Below are positions 19,901-26,849 of a DNA stretch of 64,000 nucleotides, one piece after another. This DNA is from Sphaerolaimus hirsutus. Taxonomy: Eukaryota > Nematoda > Chromadorea > Monhysterida > Sphaerolaimidae. Position 1 is the stretch's first letter, and each line of letters begins with the position of its first letter. The position numbers and the translations under genes were made by a program. The notes under the pieces were generated by a model. That model was not told where the DNA came from. It saw only the letters and a list, made by a program, of their open reading frames with translations, and ran no database searches. The stretch covers positions 17,735,504-17,799,503 of the forward strand of contig OZ038460.1 in assembly GCA_964036195.1 (NCBI GenBank), given 5' to 3'.

Positions 19901-21566
19901 GTTTTTTTTGTCATTTGAAAAATTGTCCTGACTAGGGTTGGCACGATATCAGTTTTCGAAATCGATATTCAATATTCTATATCTTTTCTGAAAGACAATA
20001 TCCGATATCGATACGATGTGGACCCTCGATATCGATGTTCAATATTCGATATGAAAAATGGTCGATATTCCATATCAAATTTTTATATTTTTTCAAAATT
20101 CTCAATACCGATATTCGAAATGAACAAATAGTCGATATCCGATATAAATCGTCCCAAACATAGGCAGTCCTCACCGATGTAGACAATTGGGCTCTGGGTT
20201 ACAGGAATTGGGTCAGCACTCGTTGCAGACAATATGTCCGACACTCTTTTCACCCAGATTTGGCTGGAGCCTGCCATCGCTGAAAATGATATTACGGTAG
20301 TTGTATGTTTTTTACTGTTGAAGAGCTTGTTTATGTCAATGTAAATACATAAACTACTCCCACATTTAGTTCGACACAGATTCTCTATTTTCTGATCGTG
20401 TGATGACATGATTATGATAAATACTATTGAGGCGTCCAATTCTTGAAGTCGACAAGTCTAAAATATGAAAATTCTGAGTTAGGCCCGGAAATGTCATCTG
20501 GGGCTACTCCCGCACATTTTTCATAATTTTCCATAAATTTTTTGACCTCATATGCCCATATGGCAAAGTGCCAAATTTGACATTTTTGGGAAAAATGCAA
20601 AAAATTTGGGCAACAAGTCGATAAGTCCAATTAGTTTTTGGCTAAAAGTCGACAAGTTCACCTTCAGCAGTCTTTTTATGGGAAAAAAACGCAAGAAATG
20701 TGATAAGTCCATCATGGACACCGATTTCTAAAAGTCGACAAGTCCATAAATTTCCCATAAGGCAGGGGCAACGCGGGCGGGAACAAAAATGTTCTCGAGT
20801 GCAAGAAGTTGATTTACTCAAAATCGCATTTTATGGACTTGTCGACTTAAGGAATTAGACGCCTCCATTGTATTACCCCCATCAAAAATCGGGGGGAATT
20901 GAACTGCGACTAAAAGGATAAAAGGAAATTTCAAAATTTCACATTGGCAAATAAAACACCCTGGGGCTATTTCGAAGAAATACGGTATATTCAATACAAC
21001 ATCAGCGACAAAACGACTAACACAGCGAGGGCGCCGTGTAGCTGACCCACTGGCCGTCGGCGCTGAGCCGGGCATTCTGCGGGTTGTCCAGATAAAGTCT
21101 GAATGGGTCGGGATTAAATAAATCCCTCGGAATCAATGGCTGCTTGCCGCTGTCTATGCGTGGGGGATTTATAGCCACAGATTTTAAAAAAGTATTAGCT
21201 GGGCTGAAAGTTTTGATTAGCAGGTAGAGTTCTAAAAATCTATGTGAGAAAAAGATTCTAAATATCTCATGAAAAATAATTCAATCGCCATTTTATTTTA
21301 TTCATATTTTTCGGAGATTTTTCAGAGAGATTTAATAATATTTTTTATTTCTGTGGGGGGTATTCGAGTAATTTACACTCAATTTGGTGGGGGTATTTCG
21401 ACAGCGGTTTACAAATTCGTAGTGGCCATTGTAGGGTGTATTTCGAGGGGCATTTCATGGAAATACGGCAGACAAAAACTCTGATAATAGGATAACCTGC
21501 GGCCCCAGATGGTAGCTGCATCTGACGAGCCACTTGAACCAGCTGTAGAAGTTTCGTTAGTTCCAT
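1749..21566 (-). CDS. S9-family serine peptidase (prolyl oligopeptidase / acylaminoacyl-peptidase type), 11 exons, 3' end off the window
   Basis: The likely product is a serine peptidase that trims short peptides, probably in the cytosol because no signal peptide is visible. Joining 1749..1902, 3011..3133, 10591..10793, 11789..11962, 14297..14410, 15857..16018, 17817..18021, 18847..19025, 20175..20279, 21022..21153 and 21497..21566 (complement) gives an open frame of about 540 codons. Residues 24-67 hold the family's N-terminal signature (LIPRDLF, then LSADGQWVSYTAP). Residues about 68-448 are propeller-like repeats. Residues 449 on start the alpha/beta hydrolase: LLLWQHGQP (usual HGGP), DRGYYVLGCNYRGS (usual NYRGS), then VYKDVVDSARWAIQQG..DPDTICGYG, just before the nucleophile elbow GxSxGG, which is not in the window. 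All ten exon junctions agree in phase. Introns are packed with MITEs. The S9 assignment is firm; the subfamily is inferred. Confidence 0.9.
1970..2615. mobile_element. fold-back element, GAGGCGTC ends, 4-bp TSD AATT
   Basis: The left end GAGGCGTAC..TTCTAAAAGTCGACAAGTCC is mirrored by the right end at 2584-2615. Flanks are AATT on both sides (1966-1969, 2616-2619). The arms contain several further 'gtcgacaagtcca' words. Relatives are at 20429-20865 and 34992-35155. It has no coding capacity and the superfamily is unknown. It lies in the peptidase intron between exons 11 and 10. Confidence 0.75.
2870..3000. mobile_element. TGTCA-word element, one arm
   Basis: Carries 'cagtcccagaccctgtaaaatgacaaatgtcatg' and 'tgtcaaaagtcatggaaaat' words of a family seen at least a dozen times here (full copies at 35885-36066 and 53245-53640). 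Only one arm is recognisable. It abuts peptidase exon 10. Confidence 0.6.
3011..3133 (-). CDS. S9 peptidase exon 10
   Basis: Forty-one codons between tttacag and a gtcagt donor, phase 0 at both ends. The product reads ATPGEKRPLLLWQHGQP, then FFVWDKWIGSWYLFADRGYYVLG. This is the first strand of the hydrolase domain with the HGGP-type turn; here the second G is Q, a substitution worth noting in an otherwise conserved block. It joins in frame to CNYRGS. Confidence 0.92.
5803..6165. mobile_element. TGTCA-word fold-back inside the palindrome centre
   Basis: Left half: gtcaagtatcaaatgtcatg, 'aaagtgtcaattgtcatgg'. Right half: the inverse, 'catgacaattgacac', 'gacattttacaaatgc'. The centre holds alternating 'tatccaaatcttatg' and 'cataagatttggata' words, the same core found at 41890-41970 and 53375-53470, so this is one family. 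Confidence 0.65.
6487..8291. mobile_element. TAGTGATGG-family hAT-like element, 8-bp TSD gacataac
   Basis: The ends TAGTGATGGAAAAGCGCC and GGCGCTTTTTCCATCACTA are inverted repeats flanked by gacataac on both sides (6479-6486, 8292-8299). TAGTG fits the hAT terminal consensus YARNG and 8 bp is the hAT target size (established). The arms are arrays of short palindromic words (gcgccatggcgc, ttggcgcttggcgcc). Another hAT-like element (6716-7320) is nested within, and the core after it is AT-rich. Non-autonomous: no transposase frame seen. Confidence 0.9.
6716..7320. mobile_element. CAGAGTTG-family hAT-like MITE, TSD gaagttta (nested)
   Basis: Starts CAGAGTTGTTAAAAG and ends CTAACAACTCTG; gaagttta stands on both sides (6708-6715, 7321-7328). 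Arms hold acgtaaac/gtacgcgtac words. It inserted into the GCGCC arm of the element 6487-8291, so it is younger than that copy. Confidence 0.9.
10523..10545. mobile_element. right terminus of a CAGGGTTGG hAT-like MITE (remnant)
   Basis: The 23 bases run ttttctgagattttgcc then aaccctg, matching the right end of the complete element 22151-22465. No left end is recognisable next to the palindrome, so this is a fragment. Confidence 0.5.
10591..10793 (-). CDS. S9 peptidase exon 9
   Basis: Runs from tttatatttag to a gttagt donor. The first two bases (ac) complete a GAC codon with the g left by exon 8, giving LG-D-MRTWLLRLDPSDKPPRWYIF, then EPVFITSRDGF and ILTKPYD. This is the end of the propeller and the linker into the hydrolase; the usual 'fxSRDG..i..yL..P' wording of S9 proteins is plain. 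It leaves in phase 0 for exon 10. Confidence 0.92.
10820..10966. mobile_element. TGTCA-word short fold-back
   Basis: Left: cagaccctgtaaaaagccctg, 'tgtcaaatgtcatgcaaagtg'. Right: the inverse 'gacatttgacattttacagggc', 'gagtctggga'. It lies only about 30 bp upstream of the exon 9 acceptor. Confidence 0.7.
10972..11584. mobile_element. fold-back element, CACCAGGCGCC / GGGACGAGATT ends
   Basis: The left part (caattctccctaca, 'tagggtagggcgtgcgcccga') is mirrored by the right part ('tcgggcgcacgccctaccc', 'tgtagggagaatta'). An inner pair (cgacgtcgccgatattgc and gcaatatgccg-like words; ttttttggccgtcagcc and ggccggatgcc) continues the fold-back. A relative lies at about 33900-34465. No TSD identified. 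Confidence 0.7.
11789..11962 (-). CDS. S9 peptidase exon 8
   Basis: Begins after ttgttag with ct (completing ACT with exon 7) and reads DAHTADMFMRNALSQVGIRE, then VTIMDTAYAEDWRFVEQIMP and TQFSVVGQSLG, ending g|gtgtgt. The last block matches the usual 'l...pg.dFsi.s.s.dd..w' stretch of S9 propellers. Its acceptor lies within a 'cgatggcaaacc' repeat fragment, so the intron side is repeat-derived. Confidence 0.85.
12221..13094. mobile_element. TAGTGATGG-family hAT-like element, TSD ttggaaac/atggaaac
   Basis: TAGTGATGGAAAAGCGCC at the left and GGCGCCATTCCATCACTA at the right, flanked by ttggaaac (12213-12220) and atggaaac (13095-13102), which match at seven of eight places. Arms are GCGCC-word arrays. 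The middle (about 12440-12890) is ordinary AT-rich DNA. Long open frames across the arms are by-products of the repeat. Confidence 0.85.
13100..13560. other. AT-rich intron DNA with decayed element pieces
   Basis: Fragments of the 'tatactcgg' family (cgccgagtatac near 13510) and of its arm (tattgcgaaatctacc, 'ttcattaaattttggta') are recognisable, but no bounded element and no exon. Confidence 0.4.
13895..14020. repeat. 17-bp minisatellite (agatgcgctgagagttt)
   Basis: About six units, several exact, with a diverged start containing 'gatgcactgagagttt'. It lies in the intron between peptidase exons 8 and 7. Confidence 0.8.
14297..14410 (-). CDS. S9 peptidase exon 7
   Basis: Opens after caatctcgcag with cc, which completes TCC with exon 6, and reads S-VYSWKNLNDPYEKPGKVIY, then NKIAEGNEWLDPNGALV. 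I place the donor at a|gtaaat because only this choice keeps phase with exon 8; the stronger-looking gtgagt four bases earlier (exon end 14301) would break the frame unless another exon is used. Confidence 0.82.
14590..15745. mobile_element. composite fold-back with GCGCC/TAGTGATGG pieces
   Basis: The outer arms mirror each other: 'aacaccttcccacccaagtcc' at 14620 and 'ggacttgggtgggaaggtg' at 15715. Inside, CCATCACTA-type termini near 14938 and TAGTGATGG near 15394 face outward from a second inverted pair ('cttgagacctcccccc' / 'ggggaggtctcaag'). It looks like an inverted duplication formed around a GCGCC element. No TSD found. Confidence 0.65.
15857..16018 (-). CDS. S9 peptidase exon 6
   Basis: Follows tttcag and ends aagt|gtgagt, a strong donor. 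It reads G-TNENPIWTTIITVNDTVL, then AQFPGGIPPTEPITFDPNNL and WRDMFYNPK. Propeller blade; two bases in, one base out, both consistent with exons 5 and 7. Confidence 0.9.
16261..17517. mobile_element. CAGAGTTG-family hAT-like element, 8-bp TSD ccaccaac
   Basis: Starts CAGAGTTGTGAAAGTG and ends ACAACTCTG, with ccaccaac on both sides (16253-16260, 17518-17525). Arms carry tttacacttacac words. It contains the nested CCCGAT-word element 16546-17019. The interior right of that (17020-17350) resembles the element that opens the window. Confidence 0.9.
16546..17019. mobile_element. TAGGGTTCAAACGGG hAT-like MITE with CCCGAT arrays, TSD caccagct
   Basis: Ends TAGGGTTCAAACGGG and CCCGTTTGAACCCTA, flanked by caccagct on both sides (16538-16545, 17020-17027). 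Both arms are arrays of the hexamer atcccg/cgatcc. Translations of these arrays give Asp-Pro or Arg-Ser repeats, which are not proteins. Relatives lie at 49907-50335 and 59176-59645. Confidence 0.92.
17817..18021 (-). CDS. S9 peptidase exon 5
   Basis: Follows tttccacag. Reads IEINFRQNGILMDFYEVDWR, then SGNRKLVFNSPDDLAGLKYF, LRIVFTGTVSENGTLTVFYK and RNDG, ending gatg|gtaggt. The 'D.Y.vd..sG...lv...' and 'l......t..G...l.yr.dg' patterns are standard for bacterial and animal S9 propellers. Phase 0 in, one base out. Confidence 0.92.
18120..18621. mobile_element. CAGAGTTG-family MITE with decayed right end, TSD attttaag
   Basis: Left end CAGAGTTGTTTAAAATACTG; attttaag on both sides (18112-18119, 18622-18629). 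The right terminus has drifted from CTCTG. Arms hold aacgtaaa words. It inserted next to a GCGCC-word fragment (18059-18110). Confidence 0.75.
18847..19025 (-). CDS. S9 peptidase exon 4
   Basis: Follows tattttccag with gt (completing GGT from exon 3) and reads EHGWTYVPNLLWYVNGSSMY, then VVKELIANEKLPLPPKIVKM and PDKPESVL. The donor ctt|gttggt is weak but is the only nearby site that keeps phase with exon 5, giving PESVL-IEIN, a natural propeller strand. Confidence 0.85.
19054..19878. mobile_element. GGCTATTTAGACAGG fold-back, probable 8-bp TSD ctttggct
   Basis: Left end ggctatttagacaggtcccg; right end reads the inverse with two differences. ctttggct occurs at 19045-19052 and 19879-19886. Long arms mirror each other through about 19440 (e.g. 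tttttgtatagtgatcaaa and its inverse), with ccgg-rich words (ccccgaccgggg) at the centre and ends. Non-coding. Confidence 0.75.
19930..20160. mobile_element. TAGGGTTGGCACGATATC element, ATCGATATTC words
   Basis: Begins ctagggttggcacgatatc and is made of atcgatattcaatattc words; the right part ends 'gatataaatcgtcccaaaca'. The same word family occurs as the short nested element 30787-30973. Right border not exact. Confidence 0.6.
20175..20279 (-). CDS. S9 peptidase exon 3
   Basis: Follows cattttcag with cg, completing TCG with exon 2, and reads S-MAGSSQIWVKRVSDILSAT, then ADPIPVTQSPIVYIG with donor g|gtgagg. The 'sqiwVkrv....a.pvT' pattern is the first propeller blade of S9 proteins. Confidence 0.92.
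20429..20865. mobile_element. fold-back element, GAGGCGTC ends
   Basis: GAGGCGTCCAATTCTTGAAG at the left and GAATTAGACGCCTC at the right, with tatt/catt flanks. It shares long blocks with 1970-2615 (e.g. 'tcatggacaccgatttctaaa'), so it is the same family. Confidence 0.75.
21022..21153 (-). CDS. S9 peptidase exon 2 (N-terminal signature)
   Basis: Follows cgcatag with ac (completing GAC with exon 1) and reads D-SGKQPLIPRDLFNPDPF, then LDNPQNARLSADGQWVSYTA. This is the diagnostic N-terminus of S9 peptidases: '(l)iPr.lf.np......iSpDG..vay.ap'. Donor t|gttagt. Two later in-frame candidate donors do not keep phase. Confidence 0.92.
21497..21566 (-). CDS. S9 peptidase exon 1 (start codon)
   Basis: ATG at 21566-21564 in an aaaaATGga context, reading MELTKLLQLVQVARQMQLPS, then GAA and one base before the donor gcag|gttatc. 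There is no convincing signal peptide. I chose this start because it is the only upstream ATG in phase with exon 2 by a clean splice. A further 5' coding exon cannot be ruled out. Confidence 0.78.
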
Positions 21567-21956
21567 TTTTTAGGATTTATACAGTTCAGTATTGCAAAAA
21601 TATTTGGTTCATCTGAGTTGTGACAAAAAAGTGTAAAACTAGCCATGATAGAACCGTGTAAAATACATGCATGTATATGTAAGTACTTAAATTCAATGTG
21701 TAAACAGCCATTGTCACTCAAATAATGGAAATGGACTCAGTGTCGCAAAATTTATTCCGTTCATCCCAACAAAATTTGCATAGTGTTTGAAAGGAATCTA
21801 CTCGCACACATCAGTGACGATGGCAAAAAAAATTTTTGGAATTTTTCTTTCGAATTTTTGAATTATTTTTCATTTTTTTGTTGAAAATGTGTATCAAGTA
21901 TCAAAAGACAAAAATAAAAAAGGATCAATTTTGACACTTTGCACGACATTGGCATT

Positions 21957-22485
21957 GGACACTCTAGGTGCCACTCCAAGACCCTGTAAAAAGCCCTGTA
22001 AAATGTCAAATTGTCATGCAAAGTGTCAAAAGTCATGGAAAATGTCCTGCAAAATGGCAACACAGTTTCCATTTTGCAGGGAATTTCACATGACTTTTGA
22101 CACTTTGCATGACATTTGACAATTTGCAGGGCGTTTTACAGGGTCTGGGACAGGGTTGGTTTTATAAAAATTCATTTTAGTAAAATTGTATAAAAATTGG
22201 ATAAAAATTTTATTTTATTTTTATTTTATTCTTCAATTTGCCATTTTATTTTTTATTTTTCTCCAATTTTCCATTTTATTTTTACTTTATTTTTTTTCAT
22301 CTTAGTTTGTGACCAGGATTGATTTTTGTAAAATTCATTTTTCTAAAATTGTAGTAAAATTGTACAAAAATTGTATTTTATTTTGATTTTATTCATGTTT
22401 CATTTTATTTTATTTTATTCTTCAATTTTCCATTTTATTTTTTTTCTGAGATTTTGCCAACCCTGGTCTGGGAGTGCCTCTAGGT
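21957..22485. mobile_element. TGTCA-word fold-back split by a hAT-like MITE
   Basis: Left: 'ctaggtgccactccaagacc', 'tgtaaaatgtcaaattgtc'. Right: 'gacatttgacaatttgcagg', 'gtctgggagtgcctctagg'. Between the two copies of gtctggga sits the element 22151-22465. Confidence 0.75.
22151..22465. mobile_element. CAGGGTTGG hAT-like MITE, 8-bp TSD gtctggga (nested)
   Basis: CAGGGTTGG at the left and CCAACCCTG at the right, with gtctggga directly on both sides (22143-22150, 22466-22473). CAGGG fits YARNG. The body is 'tttattttattttt' and 'gtaaaattgtataaaaatt' words. It inserted into the TGTCA-word element 21957-22485. Confidence 0.92.
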
Positions 22486-22549
22486 GACAGTAGACATTTT
22501 ACAGGTTATTTTGAAGCACCAGTGTTGGAGCAGTGGTATCTTTCCACCA

Positions 22550-23079
22550 CAGAGTTGTTAAAAGTACACAACTTTTTTGAAAGTAAATATAAACGTAAAG
22601 TATTTATTTTTTACTCACAGGTGAGTACAGAAAACGTATAGTATTTTAAAATACTTTAACATTGTGTAAAACGTGCATAAAATTTTTTTTCAGAGAAAAC
22701 GTAAAAACGAGTATTTTTTCCAGGGAAAACATAAAAATGGGTATTTTATTGACAGAAAATGTAAAAGTGGATATTTACTCTCACAAAAATAATGTAAAAA
22801 TTAGTATCTTTTTCAATATTCACTCTGGAATACATCAAAAATATGTTTTCTCTCCTGATAAGTATTTCTAAGTGATTTTTTTCTATTTTTGTCTCTTTCT
22901 GTCTGGAAAAATGACATTTTCTGTCCGCTTAAAATAGGTTTTCCGTACTCGCGTACTTTCAAAAAGTACGCGAGTAAGTGAGTACCGGTTTTTTTCTTGG
23001 GAGGAAACGTAAACGTATTTACGCAGTACGCGTTTACGCGTGTTTTTTGAGTAAACGTAAATACGTTTTAACAACTATG
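22550..23079. mobile_element. CAGAGTTG-family hAT-like MITE, TSD ttccacca
   Basis: Starts CAGAGTTGTTAAAAGTAC and ends TTAACAACTATG (CTCTG with one change); ttccacca on both sides (22542-22549, 23080-23087). Arms carry aacgtaaa and acgcgagtaagtgagtac words like those of 18120-18621. Confidence 0.88.
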
Positions 23080-23521
23080 TTCCACCACTATATGTACAGT
23101 ACATAACTATATGTACAGTTCTTTCAAATCGTATTTGCAGCCCATAACAAACAGAAAACGACCGCGTTTGTTTGCACAGCGCTTTTAGTTCACATTGGCT
23201 TTTTAGTCCAGGGGGCACATTTCCAAAGTGTCTGAAACTTTCATTAACATTGGATAGGTTCTTTGAAACTTTGTTGGGACAATTCTTGACTCAACTTGTA
23301 TTAACGATGGCAAACCCTCCAAAAAAAGTATTTAAATTTTTAAATGTTTTTTCAGAAATGAATTTTCGAATGTCGCATTTAATTTTCGAATTTTCATTTC
23401 TTTTTGGCAATTTTCAAATTTTTTGCCTATTTTTCAAAATTTTTCAGATAATTTTTGATTTGTTATGGAAAAATATTGAATCTGAAGCTTTAAACCCAGA
23501 ATTTGGACCGTTTTGGAAGTG

Positions 23522-23707
23522 GCTATACTCGGCAGATGTGATACTCTACAAATAGATATTGATTTATGTCTTTGGCTGGCAGACAGCCACTTCATCCCAA
23601 CTCAGAACCGGTTCAGTGAGCTGTAAGTTCACTGCGGACTGTAGTTATGACGTCATGATGGAGTGTTACCTCCAGAAAAATGTAGGGTGTCACCTGAGTA
23701 TAGCAGA
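23522..23707. mobile_element. TATACTCGG-family short fold-back
   Basis: Left 'ctatactcggcagatgtgata', right 'tgtcacctgagtatag'. Relatives at 36707-36896, 34770-34975, 48488-48692 and 58806-59014 share the 'tatactcgg' end. Confidence 0.6.
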
Positions 23708-23709
23708 CT

Positions 23710-26000
23710 GAGCGTACTTAGTGCATAGAGTGCTTACTTCACAAAATACAGCTAAATACTTCTCAAACCAATACTCAAAACCACTCTTATACTCCAGTGA
23801 CATTTTGTCATGAATCCGTGTGTGCTACTGTTTTGACTGTACAGATTCAGAAAGTTTGCTGTGCACTGCCTTTCCCTATCACACTGTGTCGTTGTTTGCT
23901 TGCACTCAGTGTGCACTGCACTGCACTGGGCCCGTGGGTCCAGATGTTGCCTTTCAAATTATGGGAAATGTCCGAAGACATTTTTTTTGCAGAGTGTGCA
24001 GTGACCTCTTGGGGATCAGGCTGCTCCATTTCCCGTGGCACGCACAGCGCCTACACTTAGCACAAGCGGCGCAGTAATTAAAAAGCAATGTTAATTAGCC
24101 AAACAGAAAAGAGTAAAGTTAGTATTTATACTCAAGGGGGTCCAAGTTGAATATGAGAAGCGCTTTGTTTGGGCAATGGAAATATGCGAAAGCAGTAGAA
24201 GTCGATGCAAAAATTTCTTGTGGTCAAAGTCGAATTGTCTGAAAAACAACAAATGGCTACTTATAAGGTGTAGGTAACTACCATAATCAAACAAACAAAA
24301 AGGGCAAAAATACAATTTCAGCAAAAGACACAAAAGTTAGTCACAACCAGCATTGATAAGCAGAATCATAAAATCAAAGTCACATAGTCACTCAAAAAAG
24401 GCACAAAAGTTACGAAGTCATAAACTATAATAAAAATGCATCAATTAAATGTAAAAGAGCTAATAATTAAGCTAGAGAAATAATTAATCACTCAAAAGAC
24501 ACTACAACAGTAGCTTCATGCGACATGGGGCTTATTCAAGCGTAACTAAAATATGCAAAAACGTACAAAAACTTCCATGCTTACCTACAATACCTAAACT
24601 AATTATACATAATCTAATTAATAAGAAGTAGCAGAGCAATACTTAATGATAACCAAAAAGGGGAGCGAATAAAAATGAATTAACTAATTGACATACAAGC
24701 GAACCTTACATGTATAATAATTATACAATCGAAATGTGAAACTTAAAGATGACACTAATCAATGATACAATTCTACCTAAATTATAATACACTAATCACA
24801 GGCACTTAAGCTCATGAAAAAACCTCTGTAGCCGACAAAAATAATTATTTACACAACTCCTACATGTCACATCAATGTTTTTCAACTGGGGGTTTTTATT
24901 CGAGGGTTACAGTAACTAGCTAAATGCTCGCAAGCGCAGGTGCTTATCACCTTCAATGCCTTGGCACAATATTGTGACTATCCGACCAACCCACGCCCAC
25001 GTGAAAGGTTTCAGCCCCCTGGCTTTGCCCTTCCGAGCGTGGTGGGATATTTGCTAGGGCAGCGGAAAATTTTTATTTGGGACTGCGATTTGTCACTAAA
25101 GGGCATTATCAGGAGCTGTCTCTACTACCCACCGATACCAGATGACACTGTCGACAATCTGGTCAACATGGGGAGAAACTTGGAACAGTATGTACTTTTG
25201 TTCAGAAAAATCATTGTTCTGTGCTTCCTGGTTGCCACCTAATTTTCAGCTGCAGTCTCCGCCTAAGCCCACAAATAGATAACTGAAAAATGTGCATTTG
25301 GCCACCCAGAAAGTCACAACACTGTGCCGACAACTTCAAAAGTGTCCGCGGCATTCTTATTAAAAATGTGAAATTCCCCTCTCACCTTGTGAACCATGGA
25401 ATGTTGTTTACTTGACAATAAATTGACAATTAAATAACTGGTCTTAATAAAAAGATGGTACATTGGGAACTGAATTTAATGAATGGAAAGATTGTGCAGA
25501 GCACTACAACCGCTATAAACATGGAAAACTCGGTCTGCCATTGTAGCGGGGGGGGGGGGGGTGATCTTGCTTTGCAGTGCTCTGTCGGGGCGTTGCGCAG
25601 CTCACTGCATGGCTGCACGTGCTGCACAGGCCCTGTAGACCACAAATAGTCGAAGCGATGTCTGCGGGGGCTTTATTCAAATTGTTAGTATACAAAATTA
25701 GCCTTTAGTCTACGTTTCATGAATTGTTATTGCATTCGTTGTCTAAAAATTTGTGGGGTGGGTTTTTTCCCATCGTAAAAACCCGTCTTACAATTTCACT
25801 TTACAATGAAATCTACCGTATCCCATCTGAATAGAAGAACAAATTCATCATATTCATCAAATTGCTTTGAAAAATATGATGAAAAAATTTTTTGTTTGTT
25901 CTTTTATTTAGATGGGATATGGGAGATTTCATTGTAAGGTGTAATGTCGCTGGAGTATATCTTTGATCACATCTCTTTTACTTATAAATATGTGCAGTTC
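23710..26000. other. intergenic DNA between the two minus-strand genes
   Basis: No exon with both splice signals and a recognisable product was found. The 'ctgcactgggcccgtgg' region near 23900-24080 and the open frame at 24940-25242 resemble nothing I know. 24080-24900 is AT-rich unique-looking DNA. 25780-25945 is a small hairpin (ttacaatgaaatct / agatttcattgtaa). A G run stands at 25547-25561. Confidence 0.4.
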
Positions 26001-26105
26001 CTATGGGCCATCCCAGACACCTGTGAAATGCTCTGTGAAATGTCAAATGTGATGCAAAGTGTCTAAAATCATGGAAATGCTGTGGAAAATAGCAAACTGA
26101 GTTTC
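26000..26105. mobile_element. TGTCA-word element fragment
   Basis: Contains 'ccatcccagacacctgtgaaa', 'tgtcaaatgtgatgcaaag', 'ctaaaatcatggaaatgc'. One arm only; it lies about 120 bp 3' of the YHYH-gene stop codon. Confidence 0.55.
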
Positions 26106-26223
26106 TGTGTTCAATTTCTGTGTTTTTTCTATCGTTGCTAACACCGCAGTTCAGCACCAAATAGTTTACTGCGACGGTCCATCATAAATATCAAATAAAT
26201 ACAAATCACTTGAAAATGGAACC

Positions 26224-26461
26224 TTAATTCTTCAAATCACTCGGATAAAAACGACAGAAGCCATAACGATAATCAACCATGCTCCCTGGCATGATAAATG
26301 GATACTCAGGTGTAAAAAAGTATGCATAATCACCCTTTTTGAAGTAGGTTTCATCACCTTCAGCATCCTCATCAAAATAAAATCCATTAGCCTCATCAAG
26401 ATTTCCAGTATTCTTGTTGTAAGTGTAGTGAGCAGCATCACAGCCACTGCCATTTGTCAGA
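26224..26461 (-). CDS. YHYH gene terminal exon
   Basis: Follows tatcctacag. The first t completes AGT with the previous exon. It reads LTNGSGCDAAHYTYNKNTGN, then LDEANGFYFDEDAEGDETYF and TPEYPFIMPGSMVDYRYGFC, ending SDLKN and TAA (26226-26224). The DEANG block and the final YGFCRF match the C-terminal half of YHYH proteins. Confidence 0.92.
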
Positions 26462-26767
26462 CTGTAGGATAAATGCAGAGTTGTTCAAATTTCTGAACTT
26501 TTTTCAAAGGATATGTATTTATATGTAAAATACTTTTTACGCACCCCTGAGTGCATAAAATGTAAAATACATTTTTATAACATGTAATCATGTGTACCTA
26601 CATGTGAGAAAAATACTTTTTCGCAAGAAAATGCAAACTTGAGTACTTTTCCCCCACAAAATGTCAAGTGAATACTTTTCTTCATAGCATATGTAAAAGT
26701 GGGTACTTTTTCATGGAAAATGTAAAACCTACTACTTTTTACATGTGACTTTTATACCAGAAGATGT

Positions 26768-26849
<82 letters not shown>

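Noticed and set aside
24940-25242. 100-residue frame between the genes
   Set aside because: No splice signals, repeats or motif that I know; composition is like the flanks.
26232-26453. Hydrophobic 73-residue frame on the minus strand
   Set aside because: It is the +1 shadow of the YHYH terminal exon; the real frame reads LDEANG..YGFCRF to a stop.
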